Shown in pieces: positions 53,291-62,943 of a DNA stretch of 64,000 nucleotides. Source of the DNA: Methylobacterium gnaphalii. Lineage in GTDB: Bacteria; Pseudomonadota; Alphaproteobacteria; Rhizobiales; Beijerinckiaceae. Numbering within the stretch: the stretch's first letter is position 1; the number at the start of each line of letters is the position of its first letter. The notes beneath the pieces are model-generated. The model had not been told where the DNA came from, made no database searches, and worked only from the letters and a program-made list of their open reading frames with translations. The stretch covers positions 62,001 to 126,000 of the forward strand of contig NZ_BJZV01000005.1 of NCBI RefSeq assembly GCF_007992215.1, in the 5' to 3' direction. Made by a program: the position numbers and the translations under genes.

Positions 53291-55978
53291 ATGACCGTGC
53301 CCGTGTCCGACGCCACGCCAGCCGTCGTGAAGACCACCTGCCCCTATTGCGGGGTCGGCTGCGGCGTGCTGGCGAGCCCGGACGGGCAGGGGGGCGCCGG
53401 CATCGCGGGCGATCCCGGGCATCCCGCTAATTTCGGCCGGCTCTGCTCGAAGGGCTCGGCGCTCGGCGAGACGCTCGGGCTCGACGACCGGCTGCTGCAT
53501 CCGATGGTCGACGGCTCCCGGGTGACCTGGGAAGGCGCGCTCGGCACCGTGGCCGGCAGCCTGCGCAGGATCGCCGAGGAGCACGGCCCGAACGCCATTG
53601 CCTTCTACCTGTCCGGCCAGCTCCTGACTGAGGATTACTACGTCGCCAACAAGCTCGCGAAGGGCTTCCTCGGCACGCCCCATGTCGACACCAATTCCCG
53701 GCTCTGCATGTCGAGCGCGGTGGCGGCGCACCGGCGCGCCTTCGGCTCCGACACGGTGCCCGGCTGCTACGAGGATCTCGACGAGGCCGACCTCATCGTG
53801 CTGGTCGGCTCCAACACCGCCTGGTGCCACCCGATCCTGTTCCGGCGCATGGCCGACGCGAAGGCGAAGCGCGGGACGCGGATCGTCACAATCGACCCGC
53901 GCCGCACGCAGACCGGCGAGGAGGCCGACCTGCATCTCGGCCTTCGGCCAGGCACCGACACCGCCCTGTTCTCGGGGCTGCTCGTGCATCTCGCCACGCA
54001 GGGCGCCGTGGACCGCGGCTACGTCGCCGACCATACCGCAGGCTTCGACGCCGCCCTGGAGCGGGCCCAAAGCATCGCGCCGAGCATCGCCGCCACCGCC
54101 GCCGCGACCGGACTGGGCGAGTCGGACGTCCAGACATTCTTCGAGATGTTCACCCGCACGCGGCGCGTGGTGACCTGTTTCAGCATGGGCGTGAACCAGT
54201 CGGCGCAGGGCACCGACAAGGGCAACGCCATCATCAACTGCCACCTCGCGACGGGACGGATCGGCCAGCCCGGCATGGGGCCGTTCTCGCTGACCGGCCA
54301 GCCCAACGCCATGGGCGGGCGCGAGGCCGGGGGGCTCGCCAATATGCTGGCCGCCCACATGCACTTCGCTCCGGAGGAGGTCGACCGCGTCCGCCGCTTC
54401 TGGGATGCGCCGAACATCATCACCGGCGAGGGCATGAAGGCGGTGGCGATGTTCGAGGCCATCGCGCGGGGCAAGATCAAGGCGCTCTGGGTGATGGGCA
54501 CCAACCCCCTCGTCTCGATGCCCCGCGCCGATGCCGTGCGCGAGGCGATCGCGGGGCTCGATCTCTACGTGGTCTCCGAGGTGCTCGCCACGACCGACAC
54601 CGCCCGGGCCACGGCGAAGAAAACCGTCCTGCTGCCGGCGCTCGCCTGGGGCGAGAAGAGCGGCACGGTCACCAATTCCGAGCGGCGCATCTCGCGCCAG
54701 CGCAGCTTCCTCGCCGCGCCCGGCGAGGCGCGGGCCGACTGGGCGATCATGAGCGACGTCGCCAAGCGCCTCGGCTTCGGAGCCTCCTTCGCCTACACCT
54801 CCGCCGCCCAGATCTTTCGCGAACACGCGGCGCTTTCAGCCTTCGAGAATGAGGGGACCCGCGACTTCGATCTCGGCGGCCTCGCCGAGATCAGCGACCG
54901 CGCCTACGATACCGCAACGCCAGTGCAATGGCCGATCCCGAAGCGATCGGGCGATCCTCGCAAGGGCAGGGCGCGCCTCTTCGCGGACGGGCGCTTCTAC
55001 ACCTTCGACGGGCGCGCCCGCTTCGTTGCGGTTCAGCCGCCGGCCCTGGCCTCGGTCCCGACCGCCGAGCGGCCGCTGATCCTCAACACTGGCCGGGTGC
55101 GCGACCACTGGCACACCATGACGCGCACCGGGAAGAGCCAGCGCCTCTCGGCCCACCGTGCGGCGCCCTTCCTGGAGATCCACCCCGACGACGCGGTGCG
55201 CTACCGGCTGACGGAGGGCGGCTTCGCCCGTGTTTCGACGGACCATGCCAGCGCCATCCTCGAAGTCGCGGTCACCGACGGTGCGCAGCCGGGGAACGTG
55301 TTCGCGCCGATGCACTGGAGCGACATGACCGCCTCGCATGGCCGCGTCGTCGCCCTGGTGCGAGGGGCACCGGACCCGGTCTCCGGCCAGCCCGAGCTGA
55401 AGGCGACGCCGGCCGCCGTCACGCCCGTCGCCTATCGCTCGCGCGGCTACCTGTTGACCCGATCCGCGATGCCGGCCACCGCGGGCTGGTGGTGGACGCG
55501 CGCCGCCGTTCAGGGCGGCCACGGCCTGATCTTCGCGACCCAGGACGGCTCGCGCGAAGTGGCGCTCGCCCTGCGCGGGCTGTTTCCAGGCCACGAGATC
55601 GCCGAGTACTCCGACCATGCCCGCGGGCTCTACCGGCTCGCGGCCTATCGTGACGGCCGCCTCATGGCCTGCCTCGCCGTCGAGGCGGGCGAGCGGCGGC
55701 CGGACTGGGAACTCGCCAAGCAGGTCTTCGCCGCCGACGAGATCACGGCGGCCGACCGGCGCAGCCTGCTCTCGGGAAGGGCGCAGACGGCCTCCGCTGG
55801 CCCGGTGATCTGCGCCTGCCACGGCGTCGGGCTCGACGTCATCACCGCCGCCATCGCGGCAGGCGCCGGCTCGGTCGAGACAGTGGGCGCGGCCTGCAAG
55901 GCCGGCACGAATTGCGGCTCGTGCATCCCAGAGATCCGCAAGCTGCTGCCCGCGGCGCTTGCGCGCGACGCTGCGTGA
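53291..55978 (+). CDS. nasA: assimilatory nitrate reductase catalytic subunit
   Basis: Cytosolic molybdopterin enzyme reducing nitrate to nitrite. 895 residues. The N-terminal 4Fe-4S ligands are Cys17, Cys20, Cys24 and Cys52 (CPYCGVGC and LCSKG). MGVNQSAQGTDKGNAIINCH, TGRIGQPGMGPFSLTGQPNAMGGRE and NTGRVRDHWHTMTRTGKS bind the molybdenum cofactor. The last 60 residues form a BFD-like 2Fe-2S domain (CACHGVG ... CKAGTNCGSC), which probably receives electrons from the flavoproteins of the operon. No signal peptide. It is followed closely by cysG. Confidence 0.95.
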   Translation: MTVPVSDATPAVVKTTCPYCGVGCGVLASPDGQGGAGIAGDPGHPANFGRLCSKGSALGETLGLDDRLLHPMVDGSRVTWEGALGTVAGSLRRIAEEHGPNAIAFYLSGQLLTEDYYVANKLAKGFLGTPHVDTNSRLCMSSAVAAHRRAFGSDTVPGCYEDLDEADLIVLVGSNTAWCHPILFRRMADAKAKRGTRIVTIDPRRTQTGEEADLHLGLRPGTDTALFSGLLVHLATQGAVDRGYVADHTAGFDAALERAQSIAPSIAATAAATGLGESDVQTFFEMFTRTRRVVTCFSMGVNQSAQGTDKGNAIINCHLATGRIGQPGMGPFSLTGQPNAMGGREAGGLANMLAAHMHFAPEEVDRVRRFWDAPNIITGEGMKAVAMFEAIARGKIKALWVMGTNPLVSMPRADAVREAIAGLDLYVVSEVLATTDTARATAKKTVLLPALAWGEKSGTVTNSERRISRQRSFLAAPGEARADWAIMSDVAKRLGFGASFAYTSAAQIFREHAALSAFENEGTRDFDLGGLAEISDRAYDTATPVQWPIPKRSGDPRKGRARLFADGRFYTFDGRARFVAVQPPALASVPTAERPLILNTGRVRDHWHTMTRTGKSQRLSAHRAAPFLEIHPDDAVRYRLTEGGFARVSTDHASAILEVAVTDGAQPGNVFAPMHWSDMTASHGRVVALVRGAPDPVSGQPELKATPAAVTPVAYRSRGYLLTRSAMPATAGWWWTRAAVQGGHGLIFATQDGSREVALALRGLFPGHEIAEYSDHARGLYRLAAYRDGRLMACLAVEAGERRPDWELAKQVFAADEITAADRRSLLSGRAQTASAGPVICACHGVGLDVITAAIAAGAGSVETVGAACKAGTNCGSCIPEIRKLLPAALARDAA

Positions 55979-56000
55979 GGTCACGTTCGCAGTGAGCACG

Positions 56001-57479
56001 ATGTCGAGACCCACGCTTTCGTCGATGAGCACGCCCCGCCAACCCCGCGAAACCCGCGCCGGCCTCGAGCCGCTGGCGGTGCTGCCCGTCTTCGTGCCGC
56101 TGCAGGGCAAGCGCGCCGTGCTCGCCGGCTCGAATGGCGGTGCCCCCTGGAAGGTGAAGCTGCTCGCCGCCGCCGGCGCCCTTGTCGACGTCTACGCGCC
56201 CGAGCCGAGCGAGGAACTGCTGGCCGTGCCGGGCGAGATCGCCGCCGGCTCCGTCACCTTGCACCGGCGCGGCTGGACCCCGGAGGATCTGGCAGGGGCC
56301 GCCTTCGCCATCGGCGCGACGGAGGACGAGGCGGATTGCATCGCCTTCGTCGCCGCGGCGCGCGCGGCCGGCGCCATCGTCAACGCCGTCGACCGGCCGC
56401 ATCTCTGCGACGTGAAGTTCGGCGCCATCGTCAACCGCTCGCCGCTGGTGGTGGGCATCTCCACGGAGGGCGCAGCCCCCGTCTTCGGGCAGACGGTGCG
56501 GGCGCGCATCGAGGCGATGCTGCCGCGCGGGTTCAGTCGCTGGGTTGCGGCAGCGCGCGACTGGCGCGATGGGGTCTCGGAACGCTTCCACGGCTTTGCC
56601 GAGCGCCGCGGCTTCTGGGAGCGTTTCACGGACCGCGCCTTCGCCGAACCCGACCGAGCCCCGACGCAAGGCGATCTCACGGAGCTGCTGGGCGAGACCG
56701 AGGCCGCTCCGAAGGGCGGCGCGGTAACGCTCGTCGGGGCAGGGCCAGGCGATGCCGAGCTCCTGACTCTTAAGGCCCTGCGGGCGCTGCGCAACGCTGA
56801 CGTCATCCTCTACGACGACCTCGTCGCCCGCGAGATCCTCGACTATGCCCGCCGCGAGGCCCGCACCATGCTCGTCGGCAAGACCGGGCACGGCCCCTCC
56901 TGCCGCCAGGACGACATCAACGCACTGATGGTCTCGCTGGCCAAGACCGGCAAGCAGGTGGTGCGCCTGAAATCCGGCGACCCGCTGGTCTTCGGGCGGG
57001 CCGGCGAAGAGCTGGAAGCCTGCCGTCTCGCCGGGGTGCCCTGCACCGTGGTGCCCGGTGTCACGGCCGCCCAGGGCGCCGCCGCCTCGCTCGGCGTCTC
57101 GCTGACCCATCGCGACGCCGCGCGCCGCCTGCAATACGTCACCGGCCACGACCGCCGCGGCGCGCTGCCGGAAGACCTGAACTGGGGGGCGCTCGCCGAT
57201 CCGAGCGTCACCACCGTGGTCTACATGCCCAAGCGCACCCTCGGCGTCCTGCTGGAGCGCGCCATCTCGGAGGGCCTCGCCCCCGCGACGCCAGCCCTCG
57301 TCGTCTTCAACGCCACGCGGCCCGATCAGGCCACCGTGACCGGCACGGCTGCGGACCTCGCGGCACGGATCGAAGCGGCCGGACTCGAAGGCCCGGCGAT
57401 CCTGATGGTCGGCGAGGCGTTAGGCCTCCGCGAGGCCGAGGCGATCATCGGCACCGCGCCGGATCGGCTGGCGATCTGA
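56001..57479 (+). CDS. cysG: siroheme synthase (precorrin-2 dehydrogenase/ferrochelatase + SUMT)
   Basis: 492 residues from the ATG at 56,001; a GTG at 55,992 is also possible. Residues 15-215 form the CysG-B half: LPVFVPLQGKRAVLAGS, NAVDRPH with the catalytic Asp, and SPLVVGISTEGAAPVF. The cofactor loop GSNGGAPWKVKLL differs from the GGGxVAxRK of E. coli, as in alphaproteobacterial homologues known to me. Residues 235-490 form uroporphyrinogen III methyltransferase (LVGAGPGDAELLTLKALRAL, RLKSGDPLVFGRAGEELE). It makes siroheme for NirA. Last gene of the operon. Confidence 0.94.
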   Translation: MSRPTLSSMSTPRQPRETRAGLEPLAVLPVFVPLQGKRAVLAGSNGGAPWKVKLLAAAGALVDVYAPEPSEELLAVPGEIAAGSVTLHRRGWTPEDLAGAAFAIGATEDEADCIAFVAAARAAGAIVNAVDRPHLCDVKFGAIVNRSPLVVGISTEGAAPVFGQTVRARIEAMLPRGFSRWVAAARDWRDGVSERFHGFAERRGFWERFTDRAFAEPDRAPTQGDLTELLGETEAAPKGGAVTLVGAGPGDAELLTLKALRALRNADVILYDDLVAREILDYARREARTMLVGKTGHGPSCRQDDINALMVSLAKTGKQVVRLKSGDPLVFGRAGEELEACRLAGVPCTVVPGVTAAQGAAASLGVSLTHRDAARRLQYVTGHDRRGALPEDLNWGALADPSVTTVVYMPKRTLGVLLERAISEGLAPATPALVVFNATRPDQATVTGTAADLAARIEAAGLEGPAILMVGEALGLREAEAIIGTAPDRLAI

Positions 57480-57620
57480 GCAGCGCGGCCGCGTGACAAG
57501 GGCGCCCTGTCTCGACGCGGCCATAGCCCTGCGCGCTTGCGGATCCTTGGCGGGGCAGGGGGCTAGGCGGTAAAGGGGCGGGCACGCCGAGCCCACCTGA
57601 TCAAGATCGGTCGATCCGCC

Positions 57621-58223
57621 ATGCCCGCTGCCACGCCTGCCGCGCGCCGCATCCTCCTGCCGCTCCTGGCCTTCGTCGCGGGCATCGTGTTGCTCTCGGC
57701 AGCCGCCGTCGTCTACCTCGTCCCGCAGGGCCGACCGGCCGCGACCGCCGCCGTCGGCGGCCCGTTCACCCTGGTGAACCAGGATGGCAAGACCGTCACC
57801 GAGCGCGACTTCGCCGGTACGACGCACCTGATGTTCTTCGGCTTCACGCATTGCCCGGACGTCTGCCCGACGACATTGCAGCAGATCTCCGATGTGCTGG
57901 CCGCCCTCGGCCCCAAGGCCGACAAGCTCAAGGTCGCCTTCGTCACCGTCGATCCCGAGCGCGACAATCCGGCCGCCCTGAAGGAATACCTGTCGAGCTT
58001 CGACCCGCGGATCACCGGGCTGACCGGCACGCCCGAGCAGGTCACCGCGGCGCTCAAGGCCTATCGCGGCTATGCCAAGAAGGTGGAGGGCAAGGACGGC
58101 GACTACGTCATGGAGCACACCGCGCTCGTCTACATCATGAGCGCCCGCAACGAGTTCATCGGTTCCCTCAACCTGCAGCGGCCATCGCAGGAATCGGCCG
58201 CGGAGCTGGCGAAGCGGATCTGA
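57621..58223 (+). CDS. SCO1/SenC family copper chaperone
   Basis: 200 residues. Residues 12-35 form an uncleaved signal anchor (LLPLLAFVAGIVLLSAAAVV), so the thioredoxin-like domain faces the periplasm. The copper ligands are Cys78 and Cys82 (FTHCPDVCP) and His166 (VMEHTALVY). DPERDNPAALKEYLSSFDPR is also conserved. The family delivers copper to the CuA site of cytochrome oxidase or maintains its thiols. Its last 56 bases overlap the convergent glycosyltransferase gene. A 141-base gap separates it from cysG. Confidence 0.93.
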   Translation: MPAATPAARRILLPLLAFVAGIVLLSAAAVVYLVPQGRPAATAAVGGPFTLVNQDGKTVTERDFAGTTHLMFFGFTHCPDVCPTTLQQISDVLAALGPKADKLKVAFVTVDPERDNPAALKEYLSSFDPRITGLTGTPEQVTAALKAYRGYAKKVEGKDGDYVMEHTALVYIMSARNEFIGSLNLQRPSQESAAELAKRI

Positions 58224-60102
58224 GACCGGAGCGCGTCAGCCGTGCACCACTGCGCGAGGTGCGGGCCAGCCCGTGCTCGGTCTTGTTCCAGCGGTGCGGA
58301 TGGCGGGCGAGTTCGAAGACCGCCAGCCATGCCGCGGCGCTGACCAGCCCGAAATAGAACGGCAGCAACAGGGTCCAGAGCATCAGATCGTGGCGTTTGC
58401 GTCGCCGGCAGGCGACGAGCGCCGGAAGCACCATCGCGAGAAGCCCTCCGACGAAGACGGCGTGCGAGCCCATCCGTGTCGCGTCTGAGAGGATGCCGGC
58501 CTCGGCCTGCGGACCGAGCAGCATCTGGTAGATCGTCCAGAGCGTCAGGAGCGGATAGACCAGCGCCGACAGGACGGTCCCCGGCACGAGCGTCAGCGCG
58601 AAGAAGCTCCCGACCGGACCCAATCGACCGTAAGTCTCCCGCGGATGGCGCAGATGGGTGAAGCTCGTCTGCAGAAATCCCTTCATCCAGCGCGTTCGCT
58701 GGCGCAGCCAGGGCTTCACCTTGACGAGCCCTTCCTCCTTGGTGTCGCTCGGCAGGTCGCCGACATGATAGCCCGCCAGGGCCATGCGGATGCCGAGATC
58801 GGCATCCTCGGTGACGTTCCAGGCGTCCCATCCATAGAGCTCGCGCAGAACGCGTGTCCGGAAATGCGTCGTGGTTCCGCCGAGCGGCGTCGGCATCCGC
58901 CACGCGGCAAGCGCCGGCCCCAGCACGTCGAACAGGGCCGAGTACTCGATGGTGAACAGCCGGGTCAGCCAGCCGTCCTTGCAATTGTCGATCAGGAGCC
59001 GCCCCTGCAGGCAAGCCGTCGTGGCGGGCGCCCGCGCGAAGAGCGTGGCGGCCAGCCGGAGCTGGCGCGGGTCGACCACGTCCTCGGCATCGTAGACGAC
59101 GAGATAGTCGCCGCGGGCCAGGGGAAGAGCCACGTTCAGCGCGCGTGGCTTCGTCCGGGGCAGCCCCGGCGGTGCCGTGACGACCTCGAACCGCGCCGGC
59201 ATCGGCACCCGCCGCAGGGCGGCAGCCGTCTCGGCATCGTCGGCCTCGATCAGGAACTTGATGTCTAATTTCGCCTGCGGGTAGTCGAGGCGCCCGAGGG
59301 ATAGAAGCAGCTGATCCACGACGCGCGCCTCGCGACAGAGCGCGACCATCACCGTGTAGGTCGGGAGCGCGTCATCGCCGAGACAACGCATGCCGGCGAC
59401 GGCGTTGGGACGCGACCACACGAAGATGGAGGCGAGCCGTACCGTCAGCATCGCCGCGGTCACGATCTGAAGCAGCCCGAGCAGGCTCATGCTGAGTCCG
59501 TTCGGAAGACTCGTCATCAGAAACAGCAGGGCGAGCACGGTACCGACGACGATCAAGTCGCCTGGCTGGACACCGGGCCGGCAGGACCATTCCGGAAAGT
59601 GCTGTTGCAGGCCATCTGCGGCCTCGGTCGCGACGGCGTCAGCGCGTTGCGCAAACACGGCAAGCCGCAGCCGGGTCGGTGTCGTGATCGCGGGAAGAAC
59701 GGCGGAGCGCTTCCGCGCTTCGATCAGCTGAGCCACGGCGCGTCCGCGCGGTGCGCTGACTGCGGCGCGGGGTGATGGCTGCACCAACGGTGCAGCGCCA
59801 TCCTCGAGCACCTGCTGCGTGCCTGCCGACAGGCAAAGGCGGATGTCTTCGAGAAACGGAGCGCCGAGCGAAGCGGCCAGAGCGCGGTAGAAGACGTCCT
59901 CGCTGATGAGCCCCGTATTGAGCAGTGTCGTCGCCGCATCGATCCGGCATCGGGGTGCCGTCTCGGCCGCTTCGGCCAGCGTCTGGTAGGGAAATCCTGC
60001 CGCGAGCAGGAAGCCGATCTCCGGCGGAAGCATCACGGCTTCCGCCGCCGGTCCCTCGCCGAGCGCGCCACGTGCCACGATGGACCTGTCGAGGACCGCC
60101 AT
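58168..60102 (-). CDS. membrane glycosyltransferase (family 2, cellulose-synthase-like) with N-terminal EpsE-like domain
   Basis: 644 residues from the ATG at 60,102 (GGGAG upstream). Residues 25-90 resemble the N-terminal domain of type II secretion/EpsE ATPases (TTLLNTGLISEDVFYRALAA). Two membrane segments follow near 183-228. The GT2 domain is 250-480: EADD near 287, YDAEDV near 337-342, TEDADLG at 431-437 and QRTRWMKG at 468-475, the D-D-TED-QxxRW set of processive transferases. Three or four membrane segments follow from 490 to about 610. It likely polymerises and exports a polysaccharide; the sugar is unknown. Divergent from the solute-binding gene with 44 bases between the starts. Confidence 0.85.
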   Translation of the reverse strand: MAVLDRSIVARGALGEGPAAEAVMLPPEIGFLLAAGFPYQTLAEAAETAPRCRIDAATTLLNTGLISEDVFYRALAASLGAPFLEDIRLCLSAGTQQVLEDGAAPLVQPSPRAAVSAPRGRAVAQLIEARKRSAVLPAITTPTRLRLAVFAQRADAVATEAADGLQQHFPEWSCRPGVQPGDLIVVGTVLALLFLMTSLPNGLSMSLLGLLQIVTAAMLTVRLASIFVWSRPNAVAGMRCLGDDALPTYTVMVALCREARVVDQLLLSLGRLDYPQAKLDIKFLIEADDAETAAALRRVPMPARFEVVTAPPGLPRTKPRALNVALPLARGDYLVVYDAEDVVDPRQLRLAATLFARAPATTACLQGRLLIDNCKDGWLTRLFTIEYSALFDVLGPALAAWRMPTPLGGTTTHFRTRVLRELYGWDAWNVTEDADLGIRMALAGYHVGDLPSDTKEEGLVKVKPWLRQRTRWMKGFLQTSFTHLRHPRETYGRLGPVGSFFALTLVPGTVLSALVYPLLTLWTIYQMLLGPQAEAGILSDATRMGSHAVFVGGLLAMVLPALVACRRRKRHDLMLWTLLLPFYFGLVSAAAWLAVFELARHPHRWNKTEHGLARTSRSGARLTRSGLRSASPAPRPIPAMAAAG

Positions 60103-60146
60103 GATGGACGCTCCCGAGGGGCTCGACGGTATGGTAGGGAGGCGCG

Positions 60147-61091
60147 GTGAGCCCGATCTCGTCATCCCTTCCGCAAAGCCATCGCAACCGCCCGCGACGA
60201 GCAAGCGTCGTGCGCGTTCTGGTTGTGAACGGTTTGTTAACCTTCGCCCTATTGCTGGCCGGTGCGGCAGGTTCGACACAGGCGCAGGCTCCGGCCGCAC
60301 CCGTGGCACAGCCGTCGAGCCCCTCCGTCACGATCCCGAACTTCTGGAATCCGCGTGCGCGCGGCGAGCGGGTCGAGGCGCCGCAGCTCGGGCGTCCGGT
60401 TCGATTCCTCACCGACGACGAGTTTCCGCCCCTGCATTTCGCGGGGCCCGACGGCAACCCGACCGGCTTCTCGGTGGAGCTGGCGCGCGCGGTCTGCGAA
60501 CGCCTCTCGATCCAGTGCACCGTGCAGGCGCGCCGCTTCGACACGCTGCTCGATGCGCTGGGCGACAAGCAGGGCGACGTCGTCGCCGCCGCGATCCCGC
60601 TGACGCCGGGCCTGCGCGCCCGCTTCCTGGCGACGCGCCCGTATTTCCGCTGGCCGGCGCGCTTCGTCTCGCGCGGCGACAGGGGGCAGCCCGCTCCGTC
60701 TGCGCAGGCCCTCTCGGGCAAGAATGTCGGCGTGATCGAGAACAGCGCGCACGCGGCCTATCTGAAAACCTTCTTCCCCGCTGCTGTGCCGAAACCCTTC
60801 CCGGATCTCTCGGCGGCGGAGGCCGCGCTGAGGCGAGGGGAGGTCGACTACGTCTTCGCCGATGGGCTCAACCTCGCCCTCTGGATCGGCGGCCAGGATT
60901 CCGAGGGCTGCTGCGCCTTCGTCGGCGGCGACTATCTGGAGAACCGCTATTTCGGCGAGGGCATCGGCCTCGTCACGCGCAGCGAGGATGCCGCGCTGAA
61001 CCGCGCCCTCGACGACGCCCTGCAGCGCGTCTGGGACGACGGCAAATATGCGGAACTCTACCTGCGGTTCTTTCCCATCAGCCCGTTCTAG
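60147..61091 (+). CDS. periplasmic solute-binding protein, SBP family 3-like
   Basis: 314 residues from a GTG at 60,147, with AGGGAGG just upstream. A basic N-terminus leads to a long signal peptide (VLVVNGLLTFALLLAGAAGS, cut near AQA about residue 48). The mature part fits amino-acid-type binding proteins: VRFLTDDEFPPLHFAGPDGN, TGFSVELARAVCERL, ALGDKQGDVVAAAIPLT and GIGLVTRSEDAALNRALDDAL. Two adjacent Cys at about 238-239 (EGCCAF) are unusual. No permease or ATPase is adjacent, so it may serve a distant transporter or act as a sensor. Confidence 0.75.
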   Translation: MSPISSSLPQSHRNRPRRASVVRVLVVNGLLTFALLLAGAAGSTQAQAPAAPVAQPSSPSVTIPNFWNPRARGERVEAPQLGRPVRFLTDDEFPPLHFAGPDGNPTGFSVELARAVCERLSIQCTVQARRFDTLLDALGDKQGDVVAAAIPLTPGLRARFLATRPYFRWPARFVSRGDRGQPAPSAQALSGKNVGVIENSAHAAYLKTFFPAAVPKPFPDLSAAEAALRRGEVDYVFADGLNLALWIGGQDSEGCCAFVGGDYLENRYFGEGIGLVTRSEDAALNRALDDALQRVWDDGKYAELYLRFFPISPF

Positions 61092-61099
61092 AGCCGTAT

Positions 61100-61122
61100 C
61101 CGGCCTGATTGCATCAGGCCGG
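61100..61122. terminator. perfect 10-bp hairpin after the solute-binding gene
   Basis: CCGGCCTGAT, TGC loop, ATCAGGCCGG. Outer bases GAGCC and GGCTC can extend it across a short bulge. It begins 9 bases after the stop. There is no T-tract, so termination would be weak; it may stabilise the 3' end. Confidence 0.5.
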
Positions 61123-61239
61123 AGGCTCAAGGTCTGGTTTGACGCGCTTTCTTTCGACGGACTGGCATCCACTTCGTCGCAAAGCGCTCTGTGCCATCGC
61201 GTTGACCGGCCCGGACCCGGTCCATAGTAAGTCTCGCCC

Positions 61240-62943
61240 ATGACCGTCCCGCTCGCTCTCGACCCCGATACCGTAGAGGCTGCCGCCACGGCGGCTGCAT
61301 GGCCCTTCGAGGAGGCGCGCAAACTCGTCGCGCGGCTCGAGCGCAAGCCGAAAGCGGAGGTGCTGTTCGAGACTGGCTACGGCCCCTCGGGCCTGCCGCA
61401 TATCGGCACCTTCGGTGAAGTCGCGCGCACCTCGATGGTGCGCCACGCCTTCCGCGTGCTCACCAACGACAGTGTGCCGACGCGGCTCATCGCCTTCTCC
61501 GACGACATGGACGGCCTGCGGAAGGTGCCGACCAACGTCCCCAACCAGGACGCGCTCACGGCTGCGCTGAACCTGCCGCTGACGCGAGTGCCCGACCCCT
61601 TCGGCACCCACGAGAGCTTCGGCCACCACAACAATGCCGAGCTGCGCCGCTTCCTCGACGCCTTCGGCTTCGACTACGAATTCCGTTCCGCTACAGAGTG
61701 TTACAAGGCCGGGGTCTTCGACGACACCCTGCGCCTGGTGCTCGACCGCTACGAGGCGGTGATGGCGATAATGCTGCCGTCGCTGCGCGCCGAGCGCTCG
61801 GCCTCGTACTCGCCCTTCCTGCCAGTCCACCCGGTCACCGGGCATGTCATGCAGGTGCCGATCGACGAGGTGAAGCCGGCCACCGGCACCATCGTCTGGC
61901 GCGATCCGGCGACCGGCGAGGTCTACGAGACCCCCGTCACCGGCGGCCATGCCAAGCTGCAATGGAAGCCCGACTGGGCGATGCGCTGGGTGGCGCTCGG
62001 CATCGATTACGAGATGGCCGGCAAGGATCTGATCGATTCCGTCAAGCTCTCGGGCCAGATCGCCCGCGCGCTCGGCGCCGAGCCGCCGGAGGGCTTCAAC
62101 TACGAGCTCTTCCTCGACGAGCACGGCCAGAAGATCTCGAAGTCGAAGGGCAACGGCCTGACCATCGACGAGTGGCTGACCTACGGCACGCCGGATTCCC
62201 TGGCGCTCTACATGTACAACAAGCCCCGCGAGGCCAAGCGCTTGTTCTTCGACGTGATTCCGCGCCACGTCGACGAGTACGACAACTTCCTCGGCCGCTA
62301 CCCCAAGCAGGATGCCAAGCTGCGTCTCGGCAACCCGGTCTGGCACCTGCATGCCGGCAACCCGCCGGCTCCGGAAGCGATCGACGCCTCCGGCACGGTG
62401 CTGAGCTTCGCCATGCTGCTGAACCTCGTCGCCGTGGCCAATGCGGAGACGCCGGACGTGCTGTGGGGCTTCATCCGCCGATATGCGCCGGATGTCGGTC
62501 CGCAGACGCATCCGCGGCTGGCCGCGCTCGTCGACCGGGCTCTGGCCTATTACCGGGACTTCGTGCGCCCGAATAAGGCCTACCGTGCGCCGACCGAGGA
62601 AGAGGCTGCAGCCCTGCACGATCTCTCACAGACGCTTGCCGAGCACGCCGGCTCAACCGATCCCGAAGCGTTGCAGGCCGTGGTCTACGAGGTCGGCCGT
62701 CGGCATTTCCCGGATCTCTCGGGCAAGTCGAAGAGCCCCGACGGACGCCCCGGCGTGGCCAAGACCTGGTTCGCCTCGATCTACAACCTGCTCTTCGGAG
62801 AGGCGCAGGGACCGCGCTTCGGCTCGTTCATCGCGCTCTACGGCGTTCCCGGCACCCAGGTCCTGATCGAAAAGGCGCTGAGCGGCGACCTCGTCGCCGA
62901 ACATGCCGCCTTCCTCGAATCCCGGAAGGCCATTTCAGGCTAA
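61240..62943 (+). CDS. lysK: lysyl-tRNA synthetase, class I
   Basis: 567 residues. Charges tRNA-Lys. It has the class I signatures, not the class II fold of E. coli Lys[14 protein letters not shown] (HIG at 54-56) and KISKS (298-302). [21 protein letters not shown] and [14 protein letters not shown] are conserved in the archaeal/alphaproteobacterial class I enzyme. Its C-terminal helical part is normal. The stop overlaps the convergent SDR stop by four bases. No second lysyl-tRNA synthetase is in the window. Confidence 0.95.
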   Translation: MTVPLALDPDTVEAAATAAAWPFEEARKLVARLERKPKAEVLFETGYGPSGLPHIGTFGEVARTSMVRHAFRVLTNDSVPTRLIAFSDDMDGLRKVPTNVPNQDALTAALNLPLTRVPDPFGTHESFGHHNNAELRRFLDAFGFDYEFRSATECYKAGVFDDTLRLVLDRYEAVMAIMLPSLRAERSASYSPFLPVHPVTGHVMQVPIDEVKPATGTIVWRDPATGEVYETPVTGGHAKLQWKPDWAMRWVALGIDYEMAGKDLIDSVKLSGQIARALGAEPPEGFNYELFLDEHGQKISKSKGNGLTIDEWLTYGTPDSLALYMYNKPREAKRLFFDVIPRHVDEYDNFLGRYPKQDAKLRLGNPVWHLHAGNPPAPEAIDASGTVLSFAMLLNLVAVANAETPDVLWGFIRRYAPDVGPQTHPRLAALVDRALAYYRDFVRPNKAYRAPTEEEAAALHDLSQTLAEHAGSTDPEALQAVVYEVGRRHFPDLSGKSKSPDGRPGVAKTWFASIYNLLFGEAQGPRFGSFIALYGVPGTQVLIEKALSGDLVAEHAAFLESRKAISG

